Source of the DNA: Tetraselmis striata
Taxonomy: Eukaryota; Chlorophyta; Chlorodendrophyceae; Chlorodendrales; Chlorodendraceae
DNA length: 64,000 bases
Reading direction: 5' to 3'
Assembly: GCA_006384855.1 (NCBI GenBank)
Contig: VCJN01001651.1
Coordinates: 59,574 to 123,573, forward strand
Each line of letters opens with the position of its first letter. Position 1 is the stretch's first letter. Positions 21,763 to 33,000 of the stretch are shown in pieces. The notes under the pieces were generated by a model. That model saw only the letters and a list, made by a program, of their open reading frames with translations, was not told the origin of the DNA and ran no database searches. A program made the translations under genes and the position numbers.

Positions 21763-24700
21763 CTCGGCCCTGAGGACGAGCGCCGGGCGCCCTGCATGGC
21801 GCCGCGCTGCCCAGGTGTGCGCCACGTACTCGCCGGACCTGCAGTCGCTGAAGGAGGACAAGGACGAGGTGGAGGCGGAGATCGAGGAGCTGGCGCGCGG
21901 GATCGCGGGCGACCTGGGCCTCGTATTCGACAAGACCATCAAGCTCGAGTGGCACAAGGCGCCCCCCCCCCCCCCCCCCCCCCCTGCTTCCCCCTTCTGC
22001 CCCTTACCGGCAGGGAGTGGGGTACCGGCTGGGGCGCCGCGTTCCTGGGGTGAGAGAGTCGGTAGCTGGCTGCTGACCCCCCCCCCCCCGCCCCCCCCCC
22101 CTGCCCGCCCCCCACCCCCTTGTTTCTACCTCAGGTGAACAACAGCCGCACCCGGTGCATGCGCATCAACCGCCAAGGAGGAGAAGCAAGCGCGCAAGAA
22201 GCTGTCCGCCAAGTACCTGCTGCTGGAGACTCGCAAGGTGCGGGGGGGGGGGGGGGCATCAGGCCGGCCGCCCCCCTCCTCACCGGCCAGGACCCCCCCC
22301 TCCCCCCCCCCCCCCCCCCGTGGCTTCCCTGTCACCGCAACGTGGCGGCCGCCCCAGCAGACCCTGGCTACTCGTAGCAGCGACATCGCCAGGCCTCGTT
22401 GTCTGTCCGCACGGTAGCAAGGGCGGTGATCGCTTCCCCGCGAGGTCCTCTTGTCTCTCCTCCCCGTTCACAGTTCTCCGAGTGAGGGCAAATCGACAGG
22501 GCGAGTCCCGGGCGTGTCCGGGGTTGATTGGTCGCTACTGCTGTGGGGTCGCTCGAATGAGGCAGTGTTGTAAGGGGGCTATGCCGGACCGACGAGTGCA
22601 GTTCGCACGACCGGTGAAGTGCTGGATCGGCTCGGTAGACAACACCGGGCGTGGCGGACCTTGGGAGCTAGCGACAGCTATCAGGGATACTCGCAGCCCC
22701 TGGCACCCGGGTACACAGCCAGCAACACTACGTATCACCCTGCAGGTGCCGGCTACGCGAGTACATTCGCTTCACCTATGCCAGTACTGCAAATAACTCG
22801 CGCCCCTGTCTGCGCCAGGTCGAATGGTCGAATGTCGACTAAGGTATAGCGAATCTTCTTGTGCGTTGCCAGCAAGCCCAGCTTGAGGCTAATGATAACG
22901 GTTCGTGCATGCGGTGGCATGCACAGACCCCTGGCTACACAGCAGTAGCATTGCGCGGGTGGCATGGCGAGTTTTCACGCGGAGTATTCCTATGTGAAAA
23001 TACTTTTGTGGGCCGCTGTAGGAACACCGCGAATGAGCACTACCACCCGCCCTGCCTGCTGCCAGAGGTCCAGTGTGGACGAAGCTATGGCGGAACTATT
23101 GTGAAAGATCTTAGTGGTTGCCAATGGCAGCAAGCTCGATTATTGGACGCGTACACTAACAATGGTTCACCTTATGGGCGACTCGGCACCCGTACTTGCG
23201 ACCTGGGAGATGGTCCTGCCCGCCCCCGCTCCAGTCTCCCATCTCTTGTGGCGGCCCAGCCCCCTTATCCCAGCTTGGCCGCGTCACTGCCCACCCTCCC
23301 CCTCGGGTGCCCCCACCCGTCTGATGCGCGTGCGCTGCCGGGCGTCACAGGACGGCACCAAGTTCACGAACCGCGCCTTGAAGGACGCCGCGCAGCGCCT
23401 GGCGGACCTCACGGCGGACTACAACGCGCGGCAGACGGAGCTGGTGGAGCAGGTGCACGCTGCGCCGCTGTGCCCCCCCCCCCCCCCCCCTTCTTCCTTC
23501 ACTTCTACCCCAATGGGTGTATGTGCCTGAAATCACAAACAAGCGAATCTGCGGTCGCGATGTGATCCAGCTACCTGGATATGGACATCGTTTGAATGTT
23601 ATATATATGTATGTGTGTATATCTCTGTATGTAATATATATTGTATACCATATATGTATATCTACCGTTTATACATACATATACATGTGTGTGTGTGTGT
23701 GATTACTTAGTTACCTACTTGGATGTGTTCCAATAGTCTGTTTCGGGGACATCTATACTTGCGGATGAAGGGGGAGAGGGTACATGCTCGAGGGATGAGG
23801 GGGGAGGGAGGGTAGTCCGAGGGAGGCAGGGCGTCCTTCATGGCTCACCCGCTGCCGCCGCCCGCCGCTGCAACTCCCTATCCGCCCGCAGGTCGTGGCG
23901 GTGGCGCACAGCTTCGTGGATGTGTGGCTCACCGTGGCCGCCACCCTGGCGGAGCTTGATGTGCTGGCCGGCTTCGCGGAGCTCTCCGTCAACGCCCCCA
24001 CGCCCTTTGTCCGCCCAGAGGTGCCCCCCCCCCCCCCCCCCCTTCCCCCGCCTCCTTCCCCCGGCGAAACGCTGACGATCGCTTCCGCACGGCGCGACCG
24101 ACCGCAGATGCTGGACGCGGACGCGGGCGAGGTGACGCTGCAGGGCAGCCGCCACCCGTGCGTGGAGGCGCAGGACGAGGTGGACTTCATCAAGAACGAC
24201 TGCGACATGCGGCGCGGGCAGTCGTGGTTCCAGATCATCACGGGCCCCAACATGGGCGGCAAGTCGACGTACATCCGGCAGGTCGGCGTGGCCGTGCTCA
24301 TGGCGCAGGTCGGCTGCTTCGTGCCCTGCGACGCCGCGCGCATCGCGGTGCGCGACTGCATCTTCGCGCGCGTCGGCGCCGGCGACTGCCAGCTGCGCGG
24401 CGTGTCCACCTTCATGGCCGAGATGCTGGAGACCGCGTCCATCCTCAAGGTGCGCCCCCCCCCCCCCCCCCCCCCCCCCCCGCCTCTGCGTGCGAAGACA
24501 GAAAACGCTGTTTTCTCTGTTGGTCTATCAGAATGCACCGCGATGCCTGCACAGATATCACGATTTATTGCTGCACAGCCATTCATGATTACACTTGTCG
24601 ACGCGACGATGTCGACGCGATCGAGCGCCCAATGATAGAATGGCACTAGCGCGTAGGTAACGCGCTATGTAATAATCCTTACCAAAATTAGTTAAATTAG

Positions 24701-27081
24701 GGCTTTCACAAAAGCGCACTACAACAGAACTAACAGCAACTATGAAAGGTTGCCAGCAAAAGAGAGGCATAAGCATGAAACCAAGGTCGAGCAGGAGGCC
24801 AGGGAGCCAAGAACCAAGAAGGAGCCAAGGGAACAACGAAGTCGCTTAGCTGCCTTATAATCCTTACCAGTATATACTATTGTCGCGTGAAATACGCGTT
24901 CAGCTTTACCGTATAAGGATTACTGGAAGCGTAATAAAAGTATACCGCGTATTGCTGCTGCCCCGTACAATTAACGTTATCTCGTCAATGCGCATCGGTC
25001 CGCATTCCTGAAGTATCGCTTTCCAAAATTCAGACAATGCACGTCTACCCGTCCTGAATAAATGGGCAATACAAACTCAAACATGTACTTGGTTGTCTCC
25101 GAAATCGAATCGCGATACGCCTGAGATATATTGTCAGCTTTCTTTCCAAGTAATCCAAACTATCAGCGCATTTTCCATCTCTATTCTATTATATTTCTAG
25201 CTGCCAACCTTCCATCCTAGTCAGGTACGGCTATTATATTAATGGTCAACTTAAAAGTGACATCCCCCAAAACCGCCCCTCTGAGCCCCTCCTGTTGCGC
25301 CCCGCCCCGCCACAGGGCGCCACCGCGCGCAGTCTGGTCATCATCGATGAGCTCGGCCGCGGCACCTCCACCTATGACGGCTTTGGCCTCGCCTGGGCCA
25401 TCAGCGAGCACCTGATGCAGGAGATCGGCTGCTCCACGCTCTTCGCCACCCACTTCCACGAGCTCACCGCGCTGCGCGGCGAGGTGGGCGTGCGCAACCT
25501 GCACGTTGAGACGGCCATCGACAAGGCCAGCGGCCGGCTCACCATGATTTACAAGGTGCCCCCCCTCCCCCCCCCCCCCCCCCCACACACACACCGCCCT
25601 TCCCCTTCCCCTTTTGCTCCAACCTCAGAATCATGCGGAACACATGCGCATGTGCTCCCCATGGCGTGGCTGCTGCTGCTGCAAGCATGTCTAGGAGGGC
25701 GGTACGTGCGGGTACCCGTGATGCGCCAGACACATGCGGGTGTTCCTCCAGAAGGAATGCGCCGCTTGAATGCCGCCGCAAGGCACGAACGCCGCCGACC
25801 GTGGTACCTGCGGCGCGGCATCGCGATGGCAGGCTGACAGTGGAATGTCGAGGCAGCGGGGTACGGGTGTGTTGAGGCGAGGCCGGTCGTCCGTGCGTCA
25901 TGCTGCAGCCAGGTGTAAGGGAGGCGGGGGGGGGGGGGGGGGGGTGGTAAGCAGCATGTCATGTCATGTCACGACATGACATGTCATGTCATGTTTCATG
26001 TCATGTCACCCCTCCTGTGCGCCCTGCCTGTGGCGGTGCAGGTGAGCGAGGGCGCGTGCGACCAGTCCTTCGGAATCCACGTGGCGGAGTATGCGCGCTT
26101 CCCGGAGGTGCGGGTCGCCGCCTAATGCCCCCCCCCCCCCCCCCCTTTCCACCCCTCCCCAACCGCCATCACCGCCCATCCCCTCCGGCTGCTCCGCACA
26201 TTGCTAAGCTCCCTTGCCTTCTGGCGGGCAGGCCGTCCTGGAGCTGGCGCGCAAGAAGGCGCTGGAGCTGGAGGACTTCAGCTCCCCCGGCGGCGACACC
26301 GCGGGCGGCGCCTCACGCAAGCGCGCCGCTGCGGGCGAGGCGGAGGGCGCCGGCCGTGCGCGCCGCTTCCTCGCCGAGTTCGCCGCGCTGCCGCTGGACA
26401 CGCTGCCGCAGGCGGAGGCCGCGCAGCGCGTGAAGGGGCTGTGCGACGGGCTGGCTGCGGACGCGCAGGCCAACCCCTGGCTCAGCGAGCTGCTGCAGGT
26501 GAATGAGCCCCCCCCCCCCCCCCCCCCCCCTGTCATCCTGAACAGCCTCCTCCATTAATGTAACGTTTCGTTGGGCTTGCGCATCACAATGAACTGTCGT
26601 GCGCCATTGAGCCAGGTTCCGTGATGTTTTCGCGGTTTGTTCTGATCGGTTTCCATAGTCATCCTCATCAATTGCGATGGGGTCCATACATTAGATACGT
26701 ACACATACATGAATTATCTGACATGATATGGATATAGAAGACATGTATATATTGTTCTAAACATATAATAGATACACATATTTGTATCTACTGTATCTAC
26801 TATATAGTAGATATAGTATACTATATCTATATATCTAGGAATAGACATAGATATGGAATAGCTATATACTTGTAGACATAATAGATATGTATCAATATAT
26901 CTAGATATATCGATATACATCAGTATATATCTTTACTAGCATCAATTTATATATATCTTTACTAGGAAGTATATAGTAAAGATATCTGTAATATATCATA
27001 TGGACTTGGTGCGGCCCCTCATCTTCACCGCCACCCACCTGACCGCCTGTGCTGTGGCGTTCCTTGCAGTGCGGAGCCTGA
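17303..27081 (+). CDS. MSH2: MutS homologue 2 (MSH2), 21 exons
   Basis: DNA mismatch recognition subunit (MutS-alpha/beta) in the nucleus. Exons: 17303-17407, 17626-17658, 17831-18057, 18401-18518, 19249-19325, 19427-19478, 19564-19611, 19738-19894, 20058-20132, 20502-20757, 20890-21081, 21181-21251, 21815-21958, 22135-22237, 23351-23452, 23892-24020, 24108-24449, 25316-25555, 26042-26107, 26232-26498 and probably 27070-27081. Phases agree throughout. Landmarks: [20 protein letters not shown] (mismatch-binding domain I), [10 protein letters not shown] (Walker A), [20 protein letters not shown] (Walker B/signature), [11 protein letters not shown]. The deduced length is about 937 residues, normal for MSH2. 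Two exons carry one extra base each: CCC at 20629-20631 and AA at 22168-22169. Introns 11 and 13 start with GC. The last tiny exon (codons CGA, stop) is the least certain. Introns 12 and 17 contain retroelement tails. Confidence 0.95.
17570..17605 (+). repeat. 36-base poly-C near the acceptor of MSH2 intron 1
   Basis: Longest clean C run in the gene. Intron 1 (17408-17625) also has a C run (about 17420-17443) 12 bases inside its donor, so almost a third of the intron is homopolymer. Confidence 0.95.
18766..19110. repeat. TA-rich tandem duplication in MSH2 intron 4
   Basis: About 345 bases of ATATAT/ACATAT/GTATAC sequence, made of two similar halves (roughly 18791-18960 and 18962-19110, both containing ATACATAATACATATT and ATATATAA), followed by a 19-base C run at about 19195-19213. 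Confidence 0.8.
19676..19699 (+). repeat. sense-strand poly-G in MSH2 intron 7
   Basis: Twenty-four G about 65 bases inside the donor. It is one of a few runs in the opposite orientation to the usual sense poly-C. Confidence 0.95.
21355..21474 (+). mobile_element. 5'-truncated retroelement tail in MSH2 intron 12
   Basis: About 88 bp (21371-21458) match the 3' end of the 9.3/13.1 kb retroelement family (ACCTTTCTGATTG, GATATCGCCTTCTGCTG, TAGCTCATGTAA). They are flanked by ATATATGTATAAAATA and ATATATGGATAAAATA, a 16-bp target duplication with one mismatch. This is a typical abortive target-primed insertion. Confidence 0.7.
21735..21762 (+). repeat. sense-strand poly-G before exon 13 of MSH2
   Basis: Twenty-eight G about 50 bases upstream of the acceptor at 21814. 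Another exception to the sense poly-C rule, close to the 3' end of an intron. Confidence 0.95.
22238..23350. repeat. large MSH2 intron 14 with repeat DNA
   Basis: Poly-G then poly-C runs lie at the 5' end (22239-22318), followed by about 730 bases of other sequence. Within it, about 23035-23100 (GCGAATGAGCACTACCACCC..., TGTGGACGAAGCTATGGCGG) resembles 27665-27725, so at least part is an interspersed repeat. No gene recognised. Confidence 0.5.
23598..23705. repeat. TA/TG-rich stretch in MSH2 intron 15
   Basis: ATATATATGTATGTGTGTATAT-type sequence ending in a short (TG)n run at about 23690-23700. Confidence 0.75.
24455..24481 (+). repeat. 27-base poly-C at the donor of MSH2 intron 17
   Basis: Begins five bases after the exon boundary (AAG|GTGCG then C). 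It is the clearest example of the intron-start rule. Confidence 0.95.
24672..24869 (-). mobile_element. 5'-truncated retroelement tail in MSH2 intron 17
   Basis: A 172-bp insert (24685-24856) is the reverse complement of the 3' UTR of the plus-strand element at 16540-16660 (TTGCTGGCAACCTTTCATAG and GCGCTTTTGTGAAAGCCC). A perfect 13-bp direct repeat, ATAATCCTTACCA, lies at 24672-24684 and 24857-24869. This proves that the 14.6-16.7 kb family moved by retrotransposition. There is no poly-A tail. Confidence 0.82.
25957..26009. repeat. CATGT pentamer repeat with internal hairpin, MSH2 intron 18
   Basis: (CATGT)n and its reverse complement lie next to each other: CATGTCATGT-CACG-ACATGACATG forms a perfect 10-bp stem. 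It sits about 35 bases before exon 19. Confidence 0.85.
26700..26995. repeat. TA-rich stretch in the last MSH2 intron
   Basis: About 300 bases of ATATAGAT/ATATCTAT sequence with several short inverted repeats (for example around 26785-26840). Confidence 0.8.
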
Positions 27082-28279
27082 TGAGGAGGAACCCCCTGGT
27101 GAAGGCAGGGCGCCCTCGTACAGCAGCCGGCCGTACGTCGGATGTCACCGGCAGGGGCGCTGGCGGGCTCCAGCCTGGCTCAGGCGTTGCCCAGTCACGA
27201 GCCATGCCGCCACGCAAAGGATGCGCTCGACAGCAGGCAGTGCCCTGATGGGTGCCCCTTTTAGGTACGACGGACTGGGCATGGGGGCCGGTGCCTGTCA
27301 TTGTGGGGCGGCGAGCCTCGGGCAGAGCAGTGGGCAACAATTGTAAGTATACTTTTAGAATCACGTGACCGGGCTCGCACATTGGCCGTAGAGGCTGGTA
27401 GCTATGTTGGTCACATCTTAGAGTTGAGCTATAGATTCCTGAACAATGGCGGAGATCACGTCATTACACATAAAACTAGTTGTCCATGGCACCTCGGTAC
27501 CCGGACAGAGTAACGTCATCATCCTAGAGTAATGCCGATGGCACTCACCCCCGGGCTATCATAAGTTGCACGCAGCCTGGGGATGTCAAGGGCGCAGATA
27601 CACCAAATCCTGGACCAGTAACATGAGCCTGCAGTGATGTGCCGACGCGGTAGTAAGGGCACTGCGAATGAGAAACCGCCCTGCCTGCCAGGGGTCAAAT
27701 GTGGACGAAAACATAGCGGAGGTGTACAGTGGATGTTCTTATAGGCTGATAGCAACTCCAATCCGAGGCTTTTACTAAAAGTTGTTATAGGAGATTGACA
27801 ATATATAACAACATTAGCTGCAATGCAGCTATACCTTTGTCTGTATTGCAATTACTGCCACCAGTGGGCTTAGCTTACAGCACATGCGCACACTTGCTCA
27901 TAAAAGCCCTGCGGGTGTCAAGCTTGCTAGGGGTTGTAGGAGCCAATGGGGCGGCAGAGGTAGAACCAGTTCCCGCCGGCGTTCCAGTCGCGCACGCAGG
28001 CGGTCGTCTCAGAGCAGCAGCCGACAAACGCGCCGGATGACCAGGGATTACTATCCTCAGGGGTGCAGGGGCTGGTGGGAGCTGGCGTCAGTGCTGGTGT
28101 TCGGGGATGCACCCGGAACTAGCTTCCCGGCGGCGATCACGCCGCTGATGACGCTGCGGATTAAGCAACTGTGTATACGTCGGCGTACACTTCACTGATC
28201 CAGCGGGTGTTAAAACGAGCGGTGTTACCTGCGGCGTAACCTAAAGTTTGTTAGTGGAGTCTGTTGGGAGTCAGGTTTA
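27082..28279. other. intergenic, no gene recognised
   Basis: Mixed sequence after MSH2. The part near 27665-27725 is shared with MSH2 intron 14. Short open frames (for example 27884-28198 plus) have no family resemblance that I can see. Confidence 0.4.
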
Positions 28280-29025
28280 AGGCATTGCTGGCTGCTCTTC
28301 GATAATCTCGAATGCCGATGAAGCCATAGCCGGCATCTACTAAGATTGGCTGAGATTACTATGCGGTAGGGGGCCACTTCGAGCAAAGTAACCATGTAAT
28401 GTCCTATGTTTACATCTCAATTAATGGTGGCCCAGCCCCTCTATAACGGTGTATTTCGCCGACTTTGGAGCTGTGGTGACAGTGGCGGCGAAATGATGTT
28501 TTTGGAAGGGGCGGCACGGCCGCGCGCGCGTCGCACGCTCTCTGCTTGGCATGCGGCGATTTGAATAATTACTCAACAATCAAATTATTATACGCCTACC
28601 GGCAGTTGCTGCGGCAGCTGAGCCAGCTGAAGAAGCGTTGCCCGCCGACGGCAACAACCGCAGGAGCAACTACGGAAGAGGAAGATCAAGCGCGGCACTA
28701 GGTCAGGGTGTAGTGGGCCGCGGGGGTCTTAGGAGCCTCGGCCATCCCACTGCAACTAGTTAGGGGGTCTGCAAGATCCGGCTTTGTTCCGGCTTTTTCA
28801 TCGCTTCCGCCCACCTCGCCCTACATGATTCAGCCAGAGGAGTGGGAGTCGTGTCTAAGGCATTGGCTGCTCTTCGATAATCTCGAATATCGATGAAGCC
28901 ATAGCTACGGCACCTCACACTAGCTAAGACTAATGTGTCGCAGGGGACCACTTTGGGCAAACACTGTGATGAAATGTGTTTACATCTCAAGCAAAGGTGG
29001 CCCAGCCCCTCCAAAAACCAACAGT
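28280..29025. repeat. two diverged direct copies of a ~165-bp repeat
   Basis: 28280-28445 and 28855-29022 share AAGGCATT, GGCTGCTCTTCGATAATCTC, GATGAAGCCATAGC, GTTTACATCTCAA and GGTGGCCCAGCCCCTC in the same order. The second copy abuts the MITE-like element at 29028. The DNA between them has no recognised content. Confidence 0.7.
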
Positions 29026-29027
29026 GT

Positions 29028-29318
29028 TGGAAATTCCGTCACTGTCTAGTGGCCTTGAGTTGGTCTTGCAGAATGCTTGCAAGCAATTATTTGCCTACGG
29101 GTACTGTTGACTACACCGGGAGGGCCTCTGGTACCAGTAGCGGTCGCATTTTTCCGCCCCTGGGACAGGACTCGGAACAATGAACCCCTTGGCCGTTTAG
29201 GCAGCGATCCATAAATGCGGAAATCCCTCGGCACGCGAAGCTGCGTTACTCAAAAAGCAAATTGCCGACGCATTAAAGACTAATTAAAGGCCAGTGGTGG
29301 AATTTCCAACACTGTTGG
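29028..29318. mobile_element. MITE-like element with CCAACAGTGTTGG inverted repeats
   Basis: 291 bp. The left end CCAACAGTGTTGGAAATTCC and the right end GGAATTTCCAACACTGTTGG are perfect inverted repeats, and the outer CCAACA/TGTTGG is itself palindromic. The homology of the ends extends inward (GTGGCCTT/AAGGCCA). Non-autonomous. No target duplication seen. Confidence 0.72.
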
Positions 29319-29325
29319 ATCACCG

Positions 29326-29860
29326 TCACCGTATAAACATCATATTACCCGGCAAATATGGGCGGGCCGACAGCAGCGAAATAGTGACACAACCGCCTGA
29401 CGAGATGTGCGAATCAGCACGTGTATGATCCGCGTAGCGCCCCCACTGCAGTGACGCTCCCCCAACATTCGACCCTCCCCCCTGTTCACTACAGGTACAG
29501 TCTATATATATGGGTAGGTTCATTATACCAGCAGGGACGATAATAATGTAAGATACTGACACGCGCTGCTTTATGGCCCCCACAAAATGGGTTGGGTTCG
29601 AAATGGGCGATTCACAATAGGTAGTGTCCCTGTACCTGTAGCGACTACTTTTTTCCCCGCCCCCGGGACAGGACTGGCACCAGTGAAACCAGGGGTCACC
29701 AGTGGAACCAGGTGACCCCTGGTGAAACACTTGCAGCGCCTCTACGACGGCCGTTTTGGCAGCGATCCAGTTACGGAAAGCCCTGTTATAGTCATCAAGC
29801 AAGTTGCCGAAGCATTCTGCAAGACTACTTGAAGGCTACTGACTGAATTTCCAACACTGT
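29326..29860 (-). repeat. longer relative of the same inverted-repeat family
   Basis: The right edge (29845-29860, TTTCCAACACTGTAC) matches the element end. About 29500-29860, read on the minus strand, matches 16690-16900. A minus-strand frame here reads DDYNRAFRNWIAAKTAVVEAL, which may be a remnant of coding sequence of an autonomous relative. The left end is not resolved. Confidence 0.5.
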
Positions 29861-30068
29861 ACTTGTACTACGTGCCCGCACGCGCCCGAGCGGCGACGAC
29901 CCCGGCGGCCCAAGCGGCAGCAAGGGCAGCTTTTCTTGGGCGAGAGTGATCTGGCGGTTCAGCAGCAGGGTCAGGCCACACCAGCGGCACCGCGCGCCGA
30001 CAAAAGATGCCGCGAACGCGCCAGAGAGGCGGCGCAAGGAAGTGCACTCGCTCCCACCGCCGCTCACA

Positions 30069-33000
30069 GCCGCTGTACGCGGAGGAGACGGTGCGGTCGG
30101 CAGGCTACGCGGTGGCGGGGATCGGCGCGGCACTGCGACGGCCGGCCGACTGGGCGCGAGGGCTCGCTGAGCTGGAGGCGCTGGTGGAGCTGGCGTACGG
30201 CCGCTGTGACAAGGAGCTGCAGCGCACGCTGGAGCGGGACGCCGTGTACGCTGTGAGCGTGTGTGACGGGTGAGGCCGCTCTGGCCGCTGCGAGAGCGAC
30301 ACCCACAACTTAACAGCTGCTACACACCATGTATTGATTATGTCAGTCCGGCTTGTCCCGCCGGCGGCGAAAAACACAATACAGACAAGTCGTACCTGTA
30401 CTACACGGAGCGAAAACGTTGCTCCTTGGCGAGGAGTTTTTTGTAAGTCGCTATTTCCATCGACGATGTGGCTGTCTCGTGTGCACCACGGCATGCGATA
30501 CCCGGGCAGGCAATGTAGTTCTCCCGCTGAGTTGTGTCGACCGCTTGCGGAATAGTGTGTGATAGTGCCTGGCAGCGGCAGTAGTCGTCCCTGCATCCTT
30601 CATACTTGCATACACCGACAGCAGACAGACGGACGAGAAGTGCTGCTGTAGCCCCCCCCCCCCCCCCCCCCCCTTCCCTGCTTGCCCCGGTGTCTTCACT
30701 TATAGCACTTCATCCGGACTCGCGCTCGCCATCGCTGCCGTTCCCCCTCAGCAGCAGCGCCCCCTCTCCCACCTGCTGCTGCCCCGGCACAGGTCCTCTG
30801 ACAGCACCGCGGCAGTGCAGCACCTCTGCCGTACGGTGGCGCATCACTTTCCAAAGCAGCAGGGGTACGGCCGCCCCCAGAAGGAGGAGATACCCCCCCC
30901 TTCCCCTCCCCTGGCCTCCCGCCCCCTTCCGCTTTCCCCTTCAGGGCGATCCCGTGCCGGAGGTGCTGCGGGCAGATGGGCACAGCCAACCCCCCCCCCC
31001 CCCCCCTCCCTGGCCTTGGCACCGCAGGCTGCAGCTGGAGAAGGCGCAGAAGCAGATGTTTGTGGCGCTGCAGCGGCAGGAGCGGAAGGAAGGCAAGCCG
31101 CTGCCTGGCCCGGGAGCCCTCCGCTTGCACCCCTCGTCTTGCGGGCCTGTGCCCAAGGTTTTTTTTGGGGGGGAGCTCCGGTTGCGTGCGGGGCATGGAA
31201 TGGAAGGAGGGGGGGGGAGGGGGGGCAGGGGCTGACGGGGGTGTGTTGCCCCCCCTTCCCCACCTCTCGCGGCAGCCGTGGCGCGGGAGGAGCAGGGCGA
31301 CGTGCTGGGGGAGGTGCCCCCGGAGGTGCTGGGGCAGATTCTGGGCTACCTGCCGGCGAGGGACGCGGCGCGCGCGGTCTGCGTCAACAGGTGCGCTGCG
31401 GGGCATGCAGTGCAGTGCAGCGTGCGCTGCTTGGGTCACTGGTGTCGGGCCTCGGGGCGCGCTGCCCTCCCCCCCCCCCCCCCCCCCCCCTCGTGCATGC
31501 ATGCATGCATGCTGTGAGCGTGCGGGGGGCAGGATGGGGGCATGCCTGACGCGACGGCCTGCCGGCTGGGCGTGCGCGGCGAGCAGGGCGTGGCACGGCG
31601 TGCTGTCCACGGACGACAAGGTGTGGCAGGCCTTTGCGCGCGGCACCTTCTGCAAGCCGTACCAGCTTCGCATCATGCAGCGGGCGGCGCGGGAGGGCGC
31701 GCAGCACGGCTGGTACCGGCTCTTCGGGAGGCTGGCCCAAGGTGGCGAATCCCCCCCCCCCCCCCCCTTCCTTTCCTCCCGCCCCTCCCCCGCGCATCCT
31801 GTGGGCAATTATGCAGCCACGTGCATATGGCTGTTAAGACTTACTGTTGTGTATGGAGAGGGTGAGGGAGAGGGAGAGGGGGTAGTGGGACGCATCTTGG
31901 TGATGGCCACGCCGCTGAGCGCGCCGGCCAGCGCCGCGAGCGTGACGGCGACGCAGCCAAAGAGCGCCGTCGGCGGCGAGGCTGCGGCGCCGCGCTCCAC
32001 CCCCTGGCTGTCCCCCAGACGGTGGTTCTCGCGCGTCAGCAGCTGCGCAGCACGCATCCCAGACCACCAGGGGCAGCCGGGGGGGGGGGGGGGGGGGGGG
32101 CAGGGGGGCTCAGGATTGGTGGCACGCAGGATAGCGCAACATTTGATTGGGCTCGCGGGTCGCTCAGTCATTATTTGTTTCGGGCCGTGTAAACCAGGAA
32201 TGCCAGTTCTGCATCCCTGGTGCACACTGATGGATTCCCGGGCGAACGCACTTTTTCCCCTATTGACGAGGGGGTCAAACACGACAACGCATAGCAAACC
32301 CGGGAGATGGTTTCGGAGCACCGCTGCCTCTCCTCCCAGTCACGCTCACACTCTCGCTGGCACCGGCTGTTAAGACTTACTGTTAAGAGTAGCTGATGTG
32401 TACGGAGAGGGAGAGGGAGAGGGAGTAGTGGGACGCCTGCTCTGACACCCCGCGGCCCCCTCACCGGCACGCCGGCCCGGCAGAGGACCAGGACGCGATG
32501 GCCAGGTGGAAGCACAACCGGCTGCTGGTGCGGCGCAAGCGGCTCGAGTGGCGGACGCCCTTCGGTGCGCCCCCCCCCCACCCCCCGCGCCCCGGGATGT
32601 CTCCAGCGCGGCGCTGCGCGTGCCGGGTGCTCGCGGGTGCTGGGGGCCGGAAGCGCTGACCGGGTCGTTGCCCGCAGACCCCGCGCAGCTGCACGCGGCG
32701 GGGGCGGAGAGCCTGGCGGCGCTCCTGCAGCAGGAGCGGAGCAAGATGGCGGAGTACCCCACGCCCAGACAGGTGCCCCCATTCTCCCCCCCCACTTCTC
32801 TCCCCCCCACTCTCCCAAAACCTCCCCTCCTTGCTTTCCCCGCCTGCATCCTAGAACTGGTCGGTGTTGGCTGCTTGACTCGAATACAGTGATTGTGGGC
32901 CAACATATCCGCATGTACGATAATCGACAGCATCGCGGCTGCACGGGCAGGCGTACCCGTCGTTTTCTGAAAGCATCGCATACGTACACACTCTTGATTG

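Noticed and set aside
21959..22134. extra MSH2 mini-exon ([11 protein letters not shown]) at about 22013-22049
   Set aside because: Including it makes the protein too long at this point compared with the family; skipping it gives the expected spacing between LEWHK and the KEEK motif.
26499..26558. read-through end of MSH2 (VNEP then prolines)
   Set aside because: The CAG|GTGAATGAG-C-run pattern is identical to the other donors, so splicing to a tiny last exon is preferred; the homologous proteins end close to this point either way.
30976..32373. 465-codon plus-strand frame
   Set aside because: Passes through several introns and C runs of the second F-box gene; only parts of it coincide with true exons, mostly in other frames.
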